From contig DASTAW010000056.1 of NCBI GenBank assembly GCA_035712365.1, positions 1 through 39,123 of the forward strand: 39,123 nt of DNA, in the 5' to 3' direction. Both the position numbers and the translations under genes were made by a program. The notes below the pieces were generated by a model. It ran no database searches, was not told the origin of the DNA, and saw nothing but the letters and a program-made list of their open reading frames with translations. Below are positions 16,987 through 25,785 of the stretch, piece by piece. The first letter of the stretch is position 1, and every line of letters begins with the position of its first letter. The DNA is from Terriglobia bacterium (GTDB lineage Bacteria; Acidobacteriota; Terriglobia; UBA7540).

Positions 16987-17077
16987 GTCGTGTCCGCGCC
17001 AGGATCAGGTCAGCCTCCGGGGCGCGCCACCCTCCCTTCGACAAGATGGGTTTTTCGCTTAGACGACCTCGCGGTTT

Positions 17078-18217
17078 CTATCCATGCGATCGCTCAAACT
17101 CTTTCATAAAGGCGACGAGTGCCTCGACGCCTGCGAGCGGCATACCGTTGTAAATTGAAGCGCGCACTCCCCCGACCGCTCGGTAACCCTTCAACGAGTA
17201 CAGCCCTTGCCGGCCAGCCTGCTTGAGGAATGCTTCCAGCGCCTCTGGCGAAGGCAGGTCAAACGTGACGTTCATCGTGGAACGGTGCGCTTTGTCCACC
17301 AGCGGTTTGTAAAAACTCGACTGGTCAAGCGCGCTGTAGAGGAGTTGGGCCTTCTGATTGTTGCGGCGTTCCATTTCGCTGACGCCTCCCAGGTCTTTCA
17401 TCCAGCGCAAAACTTCACGAGTGAAATAAATGTTGAAGGTGCTCGGCGTATTGATGAGCGACTGGCCCTTTTCCACGGCAGCGTAATCGAGCAGCGGCGG
17501 CGTCATTGGCAGGGCGTGGCCGAGAAGGTCTTTGCGGATGACGACGATGGCGGTCCCGCCCGGACCCAGGTTCTTCTGGAGGCTCGCATAAACAACCCCA
17601 AAACGTGAATAATCCATTACGCGCGACAAAATCTCTGAAGTCGTATCGGCGACCACGGGTATATCACCAGCTTCGGGAAACTTGTTCCAACGCGTTCCGT
17701 AGGCTGTGTTGTTGGTGGTGATGTGGAGATAAGAAGTGTCCGCAGGGACACGGCCCATGTCCAGTTCCGGGATGCGCACGAAGTTGTCACCTCGGCCGCT
17801 GGCGACTGTCTCAATGGTGCCATAAGGAACAGCGTCCTTGATCGCGGTGCCGGAGAACACTCCCGTTTCAACGTAGGCTGCGCGGTGCGCCGGCTTCAGC
17901 CCGACCAGGTTCATCGGTATCGCGGAAAACTGCATGCGGGCCCCGCCGTGTACGAAAAGCACTGCATAGTTTTCCGGGAGCGAAACAAGTTCTCGAAAAA
18001 GCGCAACGGCCTCATCCACCACGGCCATGAAGTCTTTGGAGCGATGGCTGATTTCGATGATGGAGGCGCCAACGCCGCCATAATTCAGGAACTCCTGCTG
18101 CACGCGGGACATGACGGCGTCGGGAAGCATGGCCGGCCCCGGACTGAAGTTGAAAACCCTCCCTGCCGCCATCGCCGATGAATGCGCAGGCGCATTTGCT
18201 TCATGAGGTGTGGACAT
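17078..18217 (-). CDS. serC: Phosphoserine aminotransferase
   Basis: This PLP enzyme converts 3-phosphohydroxypyruvate and glutamate to phosphoserine and 2-oxoglutarate. The 379-residue product starts MSTPHEANAPAHSS, about 20 residues longer than typical SerC, and then shows FNFSPGPAMLP, VHGGARMQFSAIP, TSEILSR with the PLP-binding Asp upstream (ADTTSE), and the Schiff-base Lys in ASLQKNLGPGG. ATG 18217 has AAAGGAG upstream. The frame stays open about 95 codons further upstream without family similarity. It is the first gene of the serC-serA pair, so both enzymes of the branch are made together. Confidence 0.95.
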   Translation of the reverse strand: MSTPHEANAPAHSSAMAAGRVFNFSPGPAMLPDAVMSRVQQEFLNYGGVGASIIEISHRSKDFMAVVDEAVALFRELVSLPENYAVLFVHGGARMQFSAIPMNLVGLKPAHRAAYVETGVFSGTAIKDAVPYGTIETVASGRGDNFVRIPELDMGRVPADTSYLHITTNNTAYGTRWNKFPEAGDIPVVADTTSEILSRVMDYSRFGVVYASLQKNLGPGGTAIVVIRKDLLGHALPMTPPLLDYAAVEKGQSLINTPSTFNIYFTREVLRWMKDLGGVSEMERRNNQKAQLLYSALDQSSFYKPLVDKAHRSTMNVTFDLPSPEALEAFLKQAGRQGLYSLKGYRAVGGVRASIYNGMPLAGVEALVAFMKEFERSHG

Positions 18218-18623
18218 TGGACTCTCCTTTGACAAGGCCATTCTAAAGCCGGGAACAAGACCGAAATCCCGGTACATTCCATTTACAAGCAGGTGTCGGA
18301 TGGAATTTTCCCGCGTGCACTGGAGCAAGGCGACGAGATCGACATTGCCTGCAGGAAGAAGGTACTCTACGTCACCCGCCGCGCGAAAGTCAATCGAGGC
18401 CGTCGGCCGCTGGTGACTCAGTCTCCTTCCCGTTTTGTGCCACGGCCACCCTGCCGTGTTTGTTGACCCCAGCACAGATGAGACGCCCGTGCCATGAATC
18501 AAACTGAGTCACTACCCGCCATGCCGAATAAACCAGAACATTCGTCGAGTTTTCCCTCAGAGCAGGCGGCGTGATGCTCATCTAGCGGACAGGAGCGTCC
18601 ATTCCCCATCGATGCGTTCATCG
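18218..18623. other. Intergenic region between serC and the GH3 gene
   Basis: I find no confident gene in these 406 bases. Both strands hold short open frames (for instance 18390-18581 minus, and an unstarted frame on plus between about 18235 and 18470), but none has an SD or a family. A perfect 5-bp hairpin with a CGTT loop (18610-18623) directly abuts the GH3 stop codon, and a GGAC/GTCC hairpin follows. They may end GH3 transcription, although no T-run follows. The serC promoter must lie here but is not obvious. Confidence 0.35.
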
Positions 18624-20747
18624 TCAGTGCGAAGCGTCCGTTAAGGTGACATCGCTCCGCAACGGGAGGTCTCGGGAAGAAGTTCCTACCAGAATCCGGT
18701 AAGTGCCTGCGCGAGAAACCCAGCGGCGCACTGATGTGTCGTAATACGAAAGTGCGCGAGGCGCGATGGAAAGGCGAACCTGTCTGGTCTCACCCGGTTT
18801 CAAAAACACCTTGTCAAAAGCACACAACTGTCGTGGCGGCTCGCCGTTCCCGGGAGGCTGGCTGATGTAGGCCTCAACCACTTCAGCCCCGGCGCGGCGG
18901 CCCGTGTTGGTGACATCGACCGTCGCGTTAACGACGCCTGCCCCTTTACTGAGGCGAGCGGCCGCGACTTCGAGACGGCTGAGCCGGAAGGTGGTGTACG
19001 ACAAGCCAAAACCGAAGGGAAATAGAGGCTCGGCTCCGGTGGCATCATACCACCGGTAACCGACGTTGAGCTTCTCGCTGTAGACGGACTTTCCGTTGAC
19101 CCCGGGCCATTGCTGCGGAGAACTGGTCGGAACTTTGTCCGCTGTTCGAGGAAAAGTCAGCGGCAGTCTTCCTCCGGGATTAACGTCTCCGAACAGTATT
19201 GCCGCAATGGCATTGCCGTCTTCCTGCCCTGGATACCACGCTTCGATGATGCCGCGAACGCTTTCAACCCAGGGCATCAGCACCGGACCGCCCGTGTTCA
19301 AAACCACAATGGTCTTAGGATTAGCCGCGGCCACAGTTGAGACGAGATTGTCCTGGTTACCTGGCAGCACAAGGTTCGGCCGGTCATGGCCTTCACCCTC
19401 GACGGTACTCACAAACACAATTGCGACCGCGGCAGACTTCGCCGCCCGAGCGGCATCGGCGAGGTCCCTGCCGTCCGAGTAGGTCACCCGGCTGCCCCCG
19501 CCCGCGCGCTTGCGGATGCCTTCCAGCGGACTCACCACATACGGCGCGATGACGGCGGAACTGCCCGTGCCCTCAACCTGCGGCTTATCTCCGCCATCTG
19601 CGCCGATCACGGCAATGGAAGAGGCGCCGGAGAGCGGAAGGATGTCACCCTGGTTCTTCAGCAGGACGGTTCCCTGCTCGGCCGCGCTGCGTGAAAAGAC
19701 GTCGTGCTCCGGGCTTCGAACGTTGGAGTCCCAGTTGCCAGACTGTTGCCGGTCAAACAGGCCGTGCCGGAACATCGTTATCAGGATTCTCCTGACGTGC
19801 TCATTCAGATTCGCCATGTTCACTTGGCCGTTTGTAACGGCTTTTTCAAGCGCCTGTCCATAGTAGCGATCGTCGGGCATTTCCTGGTCCAGGCCTGCAC
19901 TTGCGGAAGCAGCCGTGGAATGAGTGCCGCCCCAGTCGCTCATGACCCAGCCGCCAAAATCGAGTTGATTCTTGAGAAGATCACCCAGCACGTGCGAGTT
20001 CTCACAGGAGTAGACGCCGTTCGTCTTGATGTAGGCGCACATGAAAGTGCCGACACCGCCCGAAACCGCGGCCTGAAATGGCGGCAAATAAATTTCCTGC
20101 AGGGTCCTCTCATCCACAATCGAATCGATATGGAAGCGGTCGCTTTCCTGGTTCATGGTCAGATACATGTTCGCGTTGGCAATGGGCCCCTGGCTCTGGA
20201 TACCCTTGATCTCGGCCGCAGCCATCTGCCCGTTGAAATAGGGATCCTCGCCGTAGGTTTCAAAAGTCCTTCCCCACTCGGGAACGCGAACCACGTCGAT
20301 GGTGGGACCCAGTTCAACATTTGTTCCCTTCCCCCACTGCTCTTTGCCGATGACCTTGCCAAAGGCTTCCAGTAAAGACGTGTCCCAACTGGCGGCAACG
20401 GCAATGGGGGCCGGCAGAAGCGTTACTTCAGTGGCCTTGTTCCCCACACCCGCACGCCCATCGGCGAGCTTCAACGCAGGAATATGGAGCCGCGGGTTCG
20501 CCGGAACATAACCTACATATCCCTTGAACGGATGCTCTTTCCGGTCGATGCCGTGCATCAGGCCGACCTTGTCTTTGAGCGTCATCACATGGATCAGCAG
20601 GTCGGCCCTGCGCTCGGCGGAGAGCGACGGATTCATCCACGGATCGCTGCCTGTCTGTGTCGGCGCGAATGTCGCCGGAACCAATACGGCCATCAGTCCA
20701 AGCGCCACGCCGGCAATCATTAACCTGTAGGGAGCTTTGGCTCTCAT
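18624..20747 (-). CDS. Exported family 3 glycoside hydrolase (beta-glucosidase-like)
   Basis: The 707-residue protein has a signal peptide (LMIAGVALGLMAVLVPATFA), a GH3 N-terminal barrel, a C-terminal sandwich domain and a fibronectin-III-like end (about 600-690). The nucleophile is Asp271 in GGWVMSDWGGTHS. Substrate-site Arg and Asp occur in ALKLADGRAG. The hallmark KH-F-x-x-N-x-Q-E motif is altered: the segment reads ANMYLTMNQES, with Asn-Met in place of Lys-His, a pair that normally contacts the -1 sugar. Beta-glucosidase activity is therefore uncertain and another glycoside may be the substrate. The start ATG 20747 has GAGG four bases upstream, and a promoter candidate lies at 20835-20863. 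Confidence 0.85.
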   Translation of the reverse strand: MRAKAPYRLMIAGVALGLMAVLVPATFAPTQTGSDPWMNPSLSAERRADLLIHVMTLKDKVGLMHGIDRKEHPFKGYVGYVPANPRLHIPALKLADGRAGVGNKATEVTLLPAPIAVAASWDTSLLEAFGKVIGKEQWGKGTNVELGPTIDVVRVPEWGRTFETYGEDPYFNGQMAAAEIKGIQSQGPIANANMYLTMNQESDRFHIDSIVDERTLQEIYLPPFQAAVSGGVGTFMCAYIKTNGVYSCENSHVLGDLLKNQLDFGGWVMSDWGGTHSTAASASAGLDQEMPDDRYYGQALEKAVTNGQVNMANLNEHVRRILITMFRHGLFDRQQSGNWDSNVRSPEHDVFSRSAAEQGTVLLKNQGDILPLSGASSIAVIGADGGDKPQVEGTGSSAVIAPYVVSPLEGIRKRAGGGSRVTYSDGRDLADAARAAKSAAVAIVFVSTVEGEGHDRPNLVLPGNQDNLVSTVAAANPKTIVVLNTGGPVLMPWVESVRGIIEAWYPGQEDGNAIAAILFGDVNPGGRLPLTFPRTADKVPTSSPQQWPGVNGKSVYSEKLNVGYRWYDATGAEPLFPFGFGLSYTTFRLSRLEVAAARLSKGAGVVNATVDVTNTGRRAGAEVVEAYISQPPGNGEPPRQLCAFDKVFLKPGETRQVRLSIAPRALSYYDTSVRRWVSRAGTYRILVGTSSRDLPLRSDVTLTDASH

Positions 20748-20834
20748 CGCGCCTCATCTGCCAGGTATTTCGGGTTTTCTTCCGCGAATCTGCCCCCGCA
20801 GAAGCCCCGCAAGGTAAGTTTCAGTCAAGCAGCA

Positions 20835-20863
20835 ACGCTAGTGCAGTGCATATGGGCCGTCAA
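20835..20863 (-). promoter_or_regulatory. Promoter candidate for the GH3 gene
   Basis: TTGACG (20863-20858), 17 bases, then TAGCGT (20840-20835) on the minus strand. The -35 box is good and the -10 box weak. A start near 20828 would give a leader of about 80 bases before ATG 20747. Confidence 0.35.
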
Positions 20864-20927
20864 GCGAAATTCATGAAAGCGTCGAGGCAGCGGCAGAAAG
20901 GCCGGCTCTTCTGGATCTTGCGCGGGC

Positions 20928-21638
20928 TTAGCCGAGCACAGGCACTGCAACGCTGCGCACGGCACGCGACTGGTCGCTCAAAAGAAAATGGATCACCTTT
21001 GCCACGTCTTCAGTCCGGACCCATTTTGAGAAGTCCGCGTTCGGCATCGCTTTCCGGTTTGCCGGTGTATCCATGGTCCCGGGCAAGATGCAGTGCGCCC
21101 GAACATCATAGCTCCCAAGCTCCTGCGCAAGGACCTCGGTGAGTTGCAGAACCGCGCCTTTGGAGACGGCATAAGGCGCAATTCCTGCGCCCCCGCCATG
21201 CAGGATGGCGCCACTCGAAACGGTGACGATTCGCCCGAAATTCTGGCGGATCATCAGGGGAACCAGCGGCCGCAACATGCGGACGACGCTCATGAGGTTA
21301 AGGCCCATCATCTGGTCCCACGCCTGGTCATCAGTTTCGAAACTCTTGCCTGCCGCAAACCCTCCCGCCACGCAGACCAGAAAATCCACCCGGCCATAAC
21401 GCTCCAACACATTGGAAATGAACGCTTCTACATCCGGCGACTTATTGAGGTCCACGGGCCCACCCATCAGACGGCCAGAGGAATTGCCGGCAGCCGCTTG
21501 GAGTGTTCGCCACCCATCCTGACCCAGATAAGGCACTGCGACACGCGTCCCATCCTTGAGCAGATCCAGAACAACGGCATGGCCCAGAGCACCTGTTCCG
21601 CCCGTGATAATTGCCACTCGATCCTTAAAATCCACCAT
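20928..21638 (-). CDS. SDR-family oxidoreductase
   Basis: The 236-residue short-chain dehydrogenase carries TGGTGALG for NAD(P) binding, Ser in TVSSGAIL, and Tyr and Lys in YAVSKGAV. The usual NNAG is replaced by CVAGG, as in some 3-oxoacyl-ACP-reductase-like members. Substrate is unknown. GGAGG lies just before ATG 21638, and a good promoter at 21660-21688 gives a leader of only about 15 bases. The gene stops 180 bases before the GH3 start on the same strand. That gap contains its own promoter candidate, so the two are probably separate units. It is divergent from the trehalose genes. Confidence 0.85.
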   Translation of the reverse strand: MVDFKDRVAIITGGTGALGHAVVLDLLKDGTRVAVPYLGQDGWRTLQAAAGNSSGRLMGGPVDLNKSPDVEAFISNVLERYGRVDFLVCVAGGFAAGKSFETDDQAWDQMMGLNLMSVVRMLRPLVPLMIRQNFGRIVTVSSGAILHGGGAGIAPYAVSKGAVLQLTEVLAQELGSYDVRAHCILPGTMDTPANRKAMPNADFSKWVRTEDVAKVIHFLLSDQSRAVRSVAVPVLG

Positions 21639-21659
21639 TCACCTCCATCATGGCTTATA

Positions 21660-21688
21660 ATTAAAGTCCACGAAACATTCCAGGTCAA
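21660..21688 (-). promoter_or_regulatory. Promoter of the SDR gene at 20928-21638
   Basis: TTGACC (21688-21683), a 17-base spacer and TTTAAT (21665-21660), each one mismatch from consensus. The predicted start near 21653 leaves just room for the GGAGG ribosome site before ATG 21638. Confidence 0.55.
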
Positions 21689-21782
21689 CGCACAATGGTT
21701 GCACGGTTATATTAACGTACAGCTAATAGCGGTTGAGTCCCTCCTGTGAGGTTGTCACAGAAAGGGATGCAATAATGACATC

Positions 21783-24041
21783 ATGCGGATTCGCCACAGG
21801 CTCATCATATCCCTGACCATCAGCATTACGCTGGTAGCCTTTGTCTTCGCCTACTTTCAGGTACGTTCCCAAAAGCGTTCACTTCGAAGTGATCTGGAGA
21901 AACGCGCAGCAGTGCTTGCGGAAAGCCTTGTTGACAACGTCCAGCCTTTACTCGCCAGCCATTCCCTCGTCTCTTTGCAGCAGCTTCTGGACCGATTCGA
22001 AAACCGCGAAGCCCTCGACGGAGTTGCGGTTTACGACAGTCACGGAAACAAAATCGCAGTTGCCACAACACTCGAGAACCAAACGGGCGCTGCTCCTTCT
22101 GCGGTCGGCCAGGCACTTTATCGGGTCAAGGGAGTGAACCAGTTCTTCAATTTGAATGGCGTACCCATGCAGGTCTATGCGCTGCCCATTCAAGGGAATG
22201 GGGGCGTGGAAGGTGTGCTGGCGATCTACCACAACACGAGCTTCATTGAGGACCAGTCTTTCCGTCTCTGGCGCGATACATTTCTCCGCCTGCTGGTGGA
22301 AACGCTCCTCATCGCTTTCATCTGCCTGCTGATTATCCGCATCAGCATTCTGGAGCCGGTCACAAAGACCGCCCAGTGGCTGCGTGCGCTGCGGACTGGC
22401 AAGGGTCTTCGGACGGCTTCGTTGCCGGCTGAGGAGATTTTCCAGCCGATCGCGCGCGAGGTAACACAACTGGCCAAAACCCTGGAAGTCGCCCGAACAG
22501 CCGCCGAAGAAGAAGCCCGTTTGCGAGAAATGGGTGACGTCATCTGGACGGCGGAGCGCCTGCGGGTGCATGTGCGAAATTGCTTTCGCGATAAACCGAT
22601 TTTTGCCGTTTCCAACCGCGAGCCGTATATGCACGTGCACGAGAATGGCGGAATCAAGTGCGTGGTGCCGGCCAGCGGTCTGGTCACTTCGCTTGAACCC
22701 ATCCTGCGGGCCTGCGACGGAACATGGCTGGCAGCCGGAGATGGAAACGCCGACCGCGAGACGGCGGATGATAAGAGCCGCCTGCGCGTGCCGCCAGATG
22801 ACCCCCATTACACGTTGCGGAGGGTCTGGCTCAGCAAAGAGGAAGAACAGGGATTCTACCTCGGATTCGCCAACGAAGGCCTCTGGCCGCTCTGCCACAT
22901 CGCTCACACGCGCCCCATCTTCCGCGAGGCGGACTGGAAGCAGTATAAGGCTGTGAACCAGAAGTTTGCCAGGGCCTTGCTGGAGGAACTGGAGGGCACG
23001 CAGGACCCCGCCGTTTTGATCCACGATTATCATTTTGCCTTGCTGCCGCGGATGGTAAAGGAGAAGCGGCCGGATGCCCGGGTCGCCATCTTCTGGCACA
23101 TTCCCTGGCCAAATGCCGAGGCTTTCGGCATCTGCCCCTGGCAGCGAGAATTGCTGGACGGGCTGCTGGGTGCTGATATCGCCGGTTTCCACATTCAGAA
23201 CCATTGCAACAATTTTCTTGAGACGGTTGACCGCGCCCTCGAATGCCGGATTGAATGGGACCGGTTTGCCGTCAACCGGCGTGGACACTTCACGCTGGTC
23301 CGCCCATTTCCGGTAAGCGTCGTCTTCGAAAACGAGACGGCGGACGCGTCAACACTCGCAGGACCTCCCGAGGCTGAAAACCTCCTGAGAGAGCTTGGAG
23401 CGGAAGGCGCCGTGATGGGACTGGGCGTCGATCGCATGGATTACACGAAAGGGATCGTTGAACGTTTCTGGGGCGTCGAAAGGTTCCTCGAAAAATATCC
23501 TGCCTATCAGAAACAGTTCAGCTTTGTCCAGATTGGCGCTCCCAGCCGTACAGACATCCAGCAGTACCGCAACCTGGTGCATGAAATTGAATCGGAGGCC
23601 CACCGCATTAACAATCGTTTCATGCGAGGTGCATGGAAACCCATCATCCTCCTGAAACGGCATCACAGCCACGAGGAGATCGTACGCTACTACAAATCGG
23701 CTGACTTTTGCATGGTGACCTCGCTCCACGACGGCATGAACCTGGTGGCCAAAGAATTTGTCGCCTCGCGCAGTGACGGCCAGGGGGTCCTCATCTTAAG
23801 CCGCTTTACGGGGGCCTGTCGCGAACTGCGAGATGCGCTGGTTGTCAATCCCTACGATACGGAGCAACTGGCGGAAGCCATTAAATTCGCCGTGTCGATG
23901 GACCTCGAAGAGAAAAGGTTGCGGATGCAGCGCATGCGACGCGTAGTCCGTGAGCATAACACCTATCGCTGGGCGGCCAGCCTGGTCCGCGAGCTCTCGG
24001 AAGTGCGGCTGGAAAAGCCCGAGCCGGTAAGAGTACGGTAG
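21783..24041 (+). CDS. otsA: Membrane-sensor / trehalose-6-phosphate synthase fusion
   Basis: In this 752-residue protein, residues about 270-745 are a GT20 trehalose-6-phosphate synthase, which makes trehalose-6-P from a nucleotide-glucose and glucose-6-P. Visible are the N-terminal loop VSNREPY with Arg279, HDYH, FWHIPWPNAE, GVDRMDYTKG (Arg551, Lys556) and LHDGMNLVAKEF (Asp650, Glu658). Ahead lies a module not found in E. coli OtsA. It comprises TM1 (8-25), an extracytoplasmic domain of about 140 residues, TM2 (167-188), and a HAMP-like amphipathic/coiled segment (188-250). The layout copies chemoreceptors and histidine kinases, so a periplasmic signal may control the synthase. No strong SD precedes ATG 21783. 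The phosphatase gene follows 76 bases later. Confidence 0.9.
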   Translation: MRIRHRLIISLTISITLVAFVFAYFQVRSQKRSLRSDLEKRAAVLAESLVDNVQPLLASHSLVSLQQLLDRFENREALDGVAVYDSHGNKIAVATTLENQTGAAPSAVGQALYRVKGVNQFFNLNGVPMQVYALPIQGNGGVEGVLAIYHNTSFIEDQSFRLWRDTFLRLLVETLLIAFICLLIIRISILEPVTKTAQWLRALRTGKGLRTASLPAEEIFQPIAREVTQLAKTLEVARTAAEEEARLREMGDVIWTAERLRVHVRNCFRDKPIFAVSNREPYMHVHENGGIKCVVPASGLVTSLEPILRACDGTWLAAGDGNADRETADDKSRLRVPPDDPHYTLRRVWLSKEEEQGFYLGFANEGLWPLCHIAHTRPIFREADWKQYKAVNQKFARALLEELEGTQDPAVLIHDYHFALLPRMVKEKRPDARVAIFWHIPWPNAEAFGICPWQRELLDGLLGADIAGFHIQNHCNNFLETVDRALECRIEWDRFAVNRRGHFTLVRPFPVSVVFENETADASTLAGPPEAENLLRELGAEGAVMGLGVDRMDYTKGIVERFWGVERFLEKYPAYQKQFSFVQIGAPSRTDIQQYRNLVHEIESEAHRINNRFMRGAWKPIILLKRHHSHEEIVRYYKSADFCMVTSLHDGMNLVAKEFVASRSDGQGVLILSRFTGACRELRDALVVNPYDTEQLAEAIKFAVSMDLEEKRLRMQRMRRVVREHNTYRWAASLVRELSEVRLEKPEPVRVR

Positions 24042-24117
24042 CTCCAGGAACAGCTCATCTCTTCAAGAGAAATGTCGTAAGACCTTTCGCGTGGAACGCT
24101 GGCCCAACCCGGGAACG

Positions 24118-24969
24118 ATGACAAAAATCAGACAGCCCGGCCGCCGTTCACCCAGGTCGAAACTGCTGACAAACTCCCCCCAGGCACCGCAGGCCCGCAG
24201 AAGCCAGAAGCCACCATACTTGTTCGATTGCTGGGAACTCGTGCGCCGCCGAGTCCGGGTGGCGAAGCATGTCGTTGTGTTTCTCGATTTCGACGGCACT
24301 CTGGTGCGATTGCGCCATACGCCCGGGGAGGTGTTCCTTGGCGGGCCCGCCCGGCGCGTGCTGCGAAAATTGGCCCGCCACAGGAAGATCACTCTGTGTT
24401 TCATCAGCGGGCGGCAACTCGATGACTTGCAGCTCCGGGCGCCGGTGGAAGGCGCCATCTATTTCGGGCTGCACGGCTGGGAGCGAAGCAACGGAACCCC
24501 CCCCGACCTGCCCGGCACACGCCAGGTCCGGCAGGCCATGAAATGGGTCCAGCAGCAGGTCCGCGGCATTCCGGGAATTAAAGTGGAGGACAAGGGCATC
24601 TGTTTTGGCGTTCACTACCGGGCCGCCCGCAAGCCTGCGGTGCAGAAAACCTACGCCATTGTCACAGCAGCGCTGACCCGCCTGGGCCCCGGATTTGGCC
24701 TGTTGGCAGGGAAAAAGATCTGGGAAATTTATCCAATTGACATGGGAAACAAAGGAAAAGCTGCCGAAGACCTGCTTCAGAAGCTTCCGGGCCGCAAGCT
24801 GGTGATCTACGCCGGAGATGACACCACGGATGAAACAGCATTTGCGTTGCTGCAAGATGGCGTCACCATTCGGGTGGGAAAGTTCCGGGAAACGAAGGCG
24901 AATTTTTATCTCAAGGGCCCGGCGGAGGTCCTGATGGCCCTCAAGAGACTGGAAGAGAGTCTTGCTTAA
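24118..24969 (+). CDS. otsB: Trehalose-6-phosphate phosphatase (HAD)
   Basis: This removes the phosphate from trehalose-6-P and completes trehalose synthesis. From ATG 24118 the product is 283 residues. After a basic N-terminal stretch of about 60 residues come the HAD motifs: FLDFDGTL with the nucleophile Asp, FISGRQ, the Lys region GNKGKAAEDLL, and the metal-binding YAGDDTTDE. These and FGLHGWE mark the OtsB family. A GTG at 24091 would add nine residues. It follows the sensor-synthase gene on the same strand, so the two pathway enzymes are co-expressed. It converges on eda, with 38 bases between the stops and no visible terminator. Confidence 0.92.
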   Translation: MTKIRQPGRRSPRSKLLTNSPQAPQARRSQKPPYLFDCWELVRRRVRVAKHVVVFLDFDGTLVRLRHTPGEVFLGGPARRVLRKLARHRKITLCFISGRQLDDLQLRAPVEGAIYFGLHGWERSNGTPPDLPGTRQVRQAMKWVQQQVRGIPGIKVEDKGICFGVHYRAARKPAVQKTYAIVTAALTRLGPGFGLLAGKKIWEIYPIDMGNKGKAAEDLLQKLPGRKLVIYAGDDTTDETAFALLQDGVTIRVGKFRETKANFYLKGPAEVLMALKRLEESLA

Positions 24970-25007
24970 CTGGCCGCACCAACAGCTTCTTCAATTTTCC
25001 ACCGCGT

Positions 25008-25673
25008 TTATTTCTGCAGCCCAGCCCTGGCAGTGCGGACGGCCTCCAGGAATTTGCGGGCATTCGCGGTGATAATTTCCGTTTTCCCTTCCTCGAGGGC
25101 CTTGCGTGACACGAGTTCTCCGCCGACGGCCACCGCGGCCGCCCCGGCGCGGATGTAATCCGGCGTAGTTTCCAGATCAACGCCGCCGGTCGGAACAAAG
25201 TCAATCTGCGGGAGCGGGCCTCGCAGCGACCTGAGATAATTCGGTCCGCCAACCGGACCACAGGGAAACACTTTCACCATGTCCGCCCCGGCCTGCCACG
25301 CCGTCACAATTTCCGTCGGCGTCAGGGCGCCGGGAATGCACGCCTTGCTGTATCGACGCGAAGTCTCAATAACTTTGAGGTCAAGACAAGGAGTCACGAT
25401 AAATTCGGCGCCGGCCAGCAACGCAGCGCGGCACGTTTCCGAATCCAGGACCGTGCCGGCTCCCAGCAATACGCTTTCTCCAAACTGCTCAACCACCTGC
25501 TCCATCACGCGAAGGGCATTCGGCACGCCCATCGTGATCTCCACAACCGGAACGCCTCCGGCGACAACCGCCTCGACCGTCTTGAAAGCGTCGTTCGGAT
25601 TCGACACGCGGACAATGGGAACAACCCCCACTTCTCGCAGCCGGTTTATCACCTTCTCTCTGCACCAGGGCAT
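25008..25673 (-). CDS. eda: 2-dehydro-3-deoxy-phosphogluconate (KDPG/KHG) aldolase
   Basis: This class-I aldolase cleaves KDPG to pyruvate and glyceraldehyde-3-phosphate. The 221-residue length fits. The catalytic Glu is in VVEITMG, the substrate Thr in LGAGTVL, and the Schiff-base Lys in MVKVFPCGPVGG; VPTGGVD binds phosphate. I start at ATG 25673 (MPWCREKVINRL) with GAGAGGA about eight bases upstream. A start at 25718 would add 15 residues foreign to the family. The KDG kinase lies 112 bases upstream on the same strand and supplies its substrate. Confidence 0.93.
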   Translation of the reverse strand: MPWCREKVINRLREVGVVPIVRVSNPNDAFKTVEAVVAGGVPVVEITMGVPNALRVMEQVVEQFGESVLLGAGTVLDSETCRAALLAGAEFIVTPCLDLKVIETSRRYSKACIPGALTPTEIVTAWQAGADMVKVFPCGPVGGPNYLRSLRGPLPQIDFVPTGGVDLETTPDYIRAGAAAVAVGGELVSRKALEEGKTEIITANARKFLEAVRTARAGLQK

Positions 25674-25785
25674 GGCTGAATCCTCTCGCTGGAATCTGCG
25701 CAAGGCGGTTGCCTGCAAGGGGCCGATTGCAGGAAATAATCCTGCTTACGCCGGCAGGCAGGGCTGAACCCCGCGCCTCGAGTTA

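Noticed and set aside
18218-18502. 95-codon N-terminal extension of serC
   Set aside because: No similarity to aminotransferases, and a strong SD sits before ATG 18217.
18390-18581. 63-codon minus-strand frame between serC and GH3
   Set aside because: No SD, mixed codon bias and no recognisable family; kept only as a note in the region entry.
21948-23288. 446-codon open frame on minus across the sensor-OtsA gene
   Set aside because: Shadow frame; the plus strand carries all GT20 motifs.
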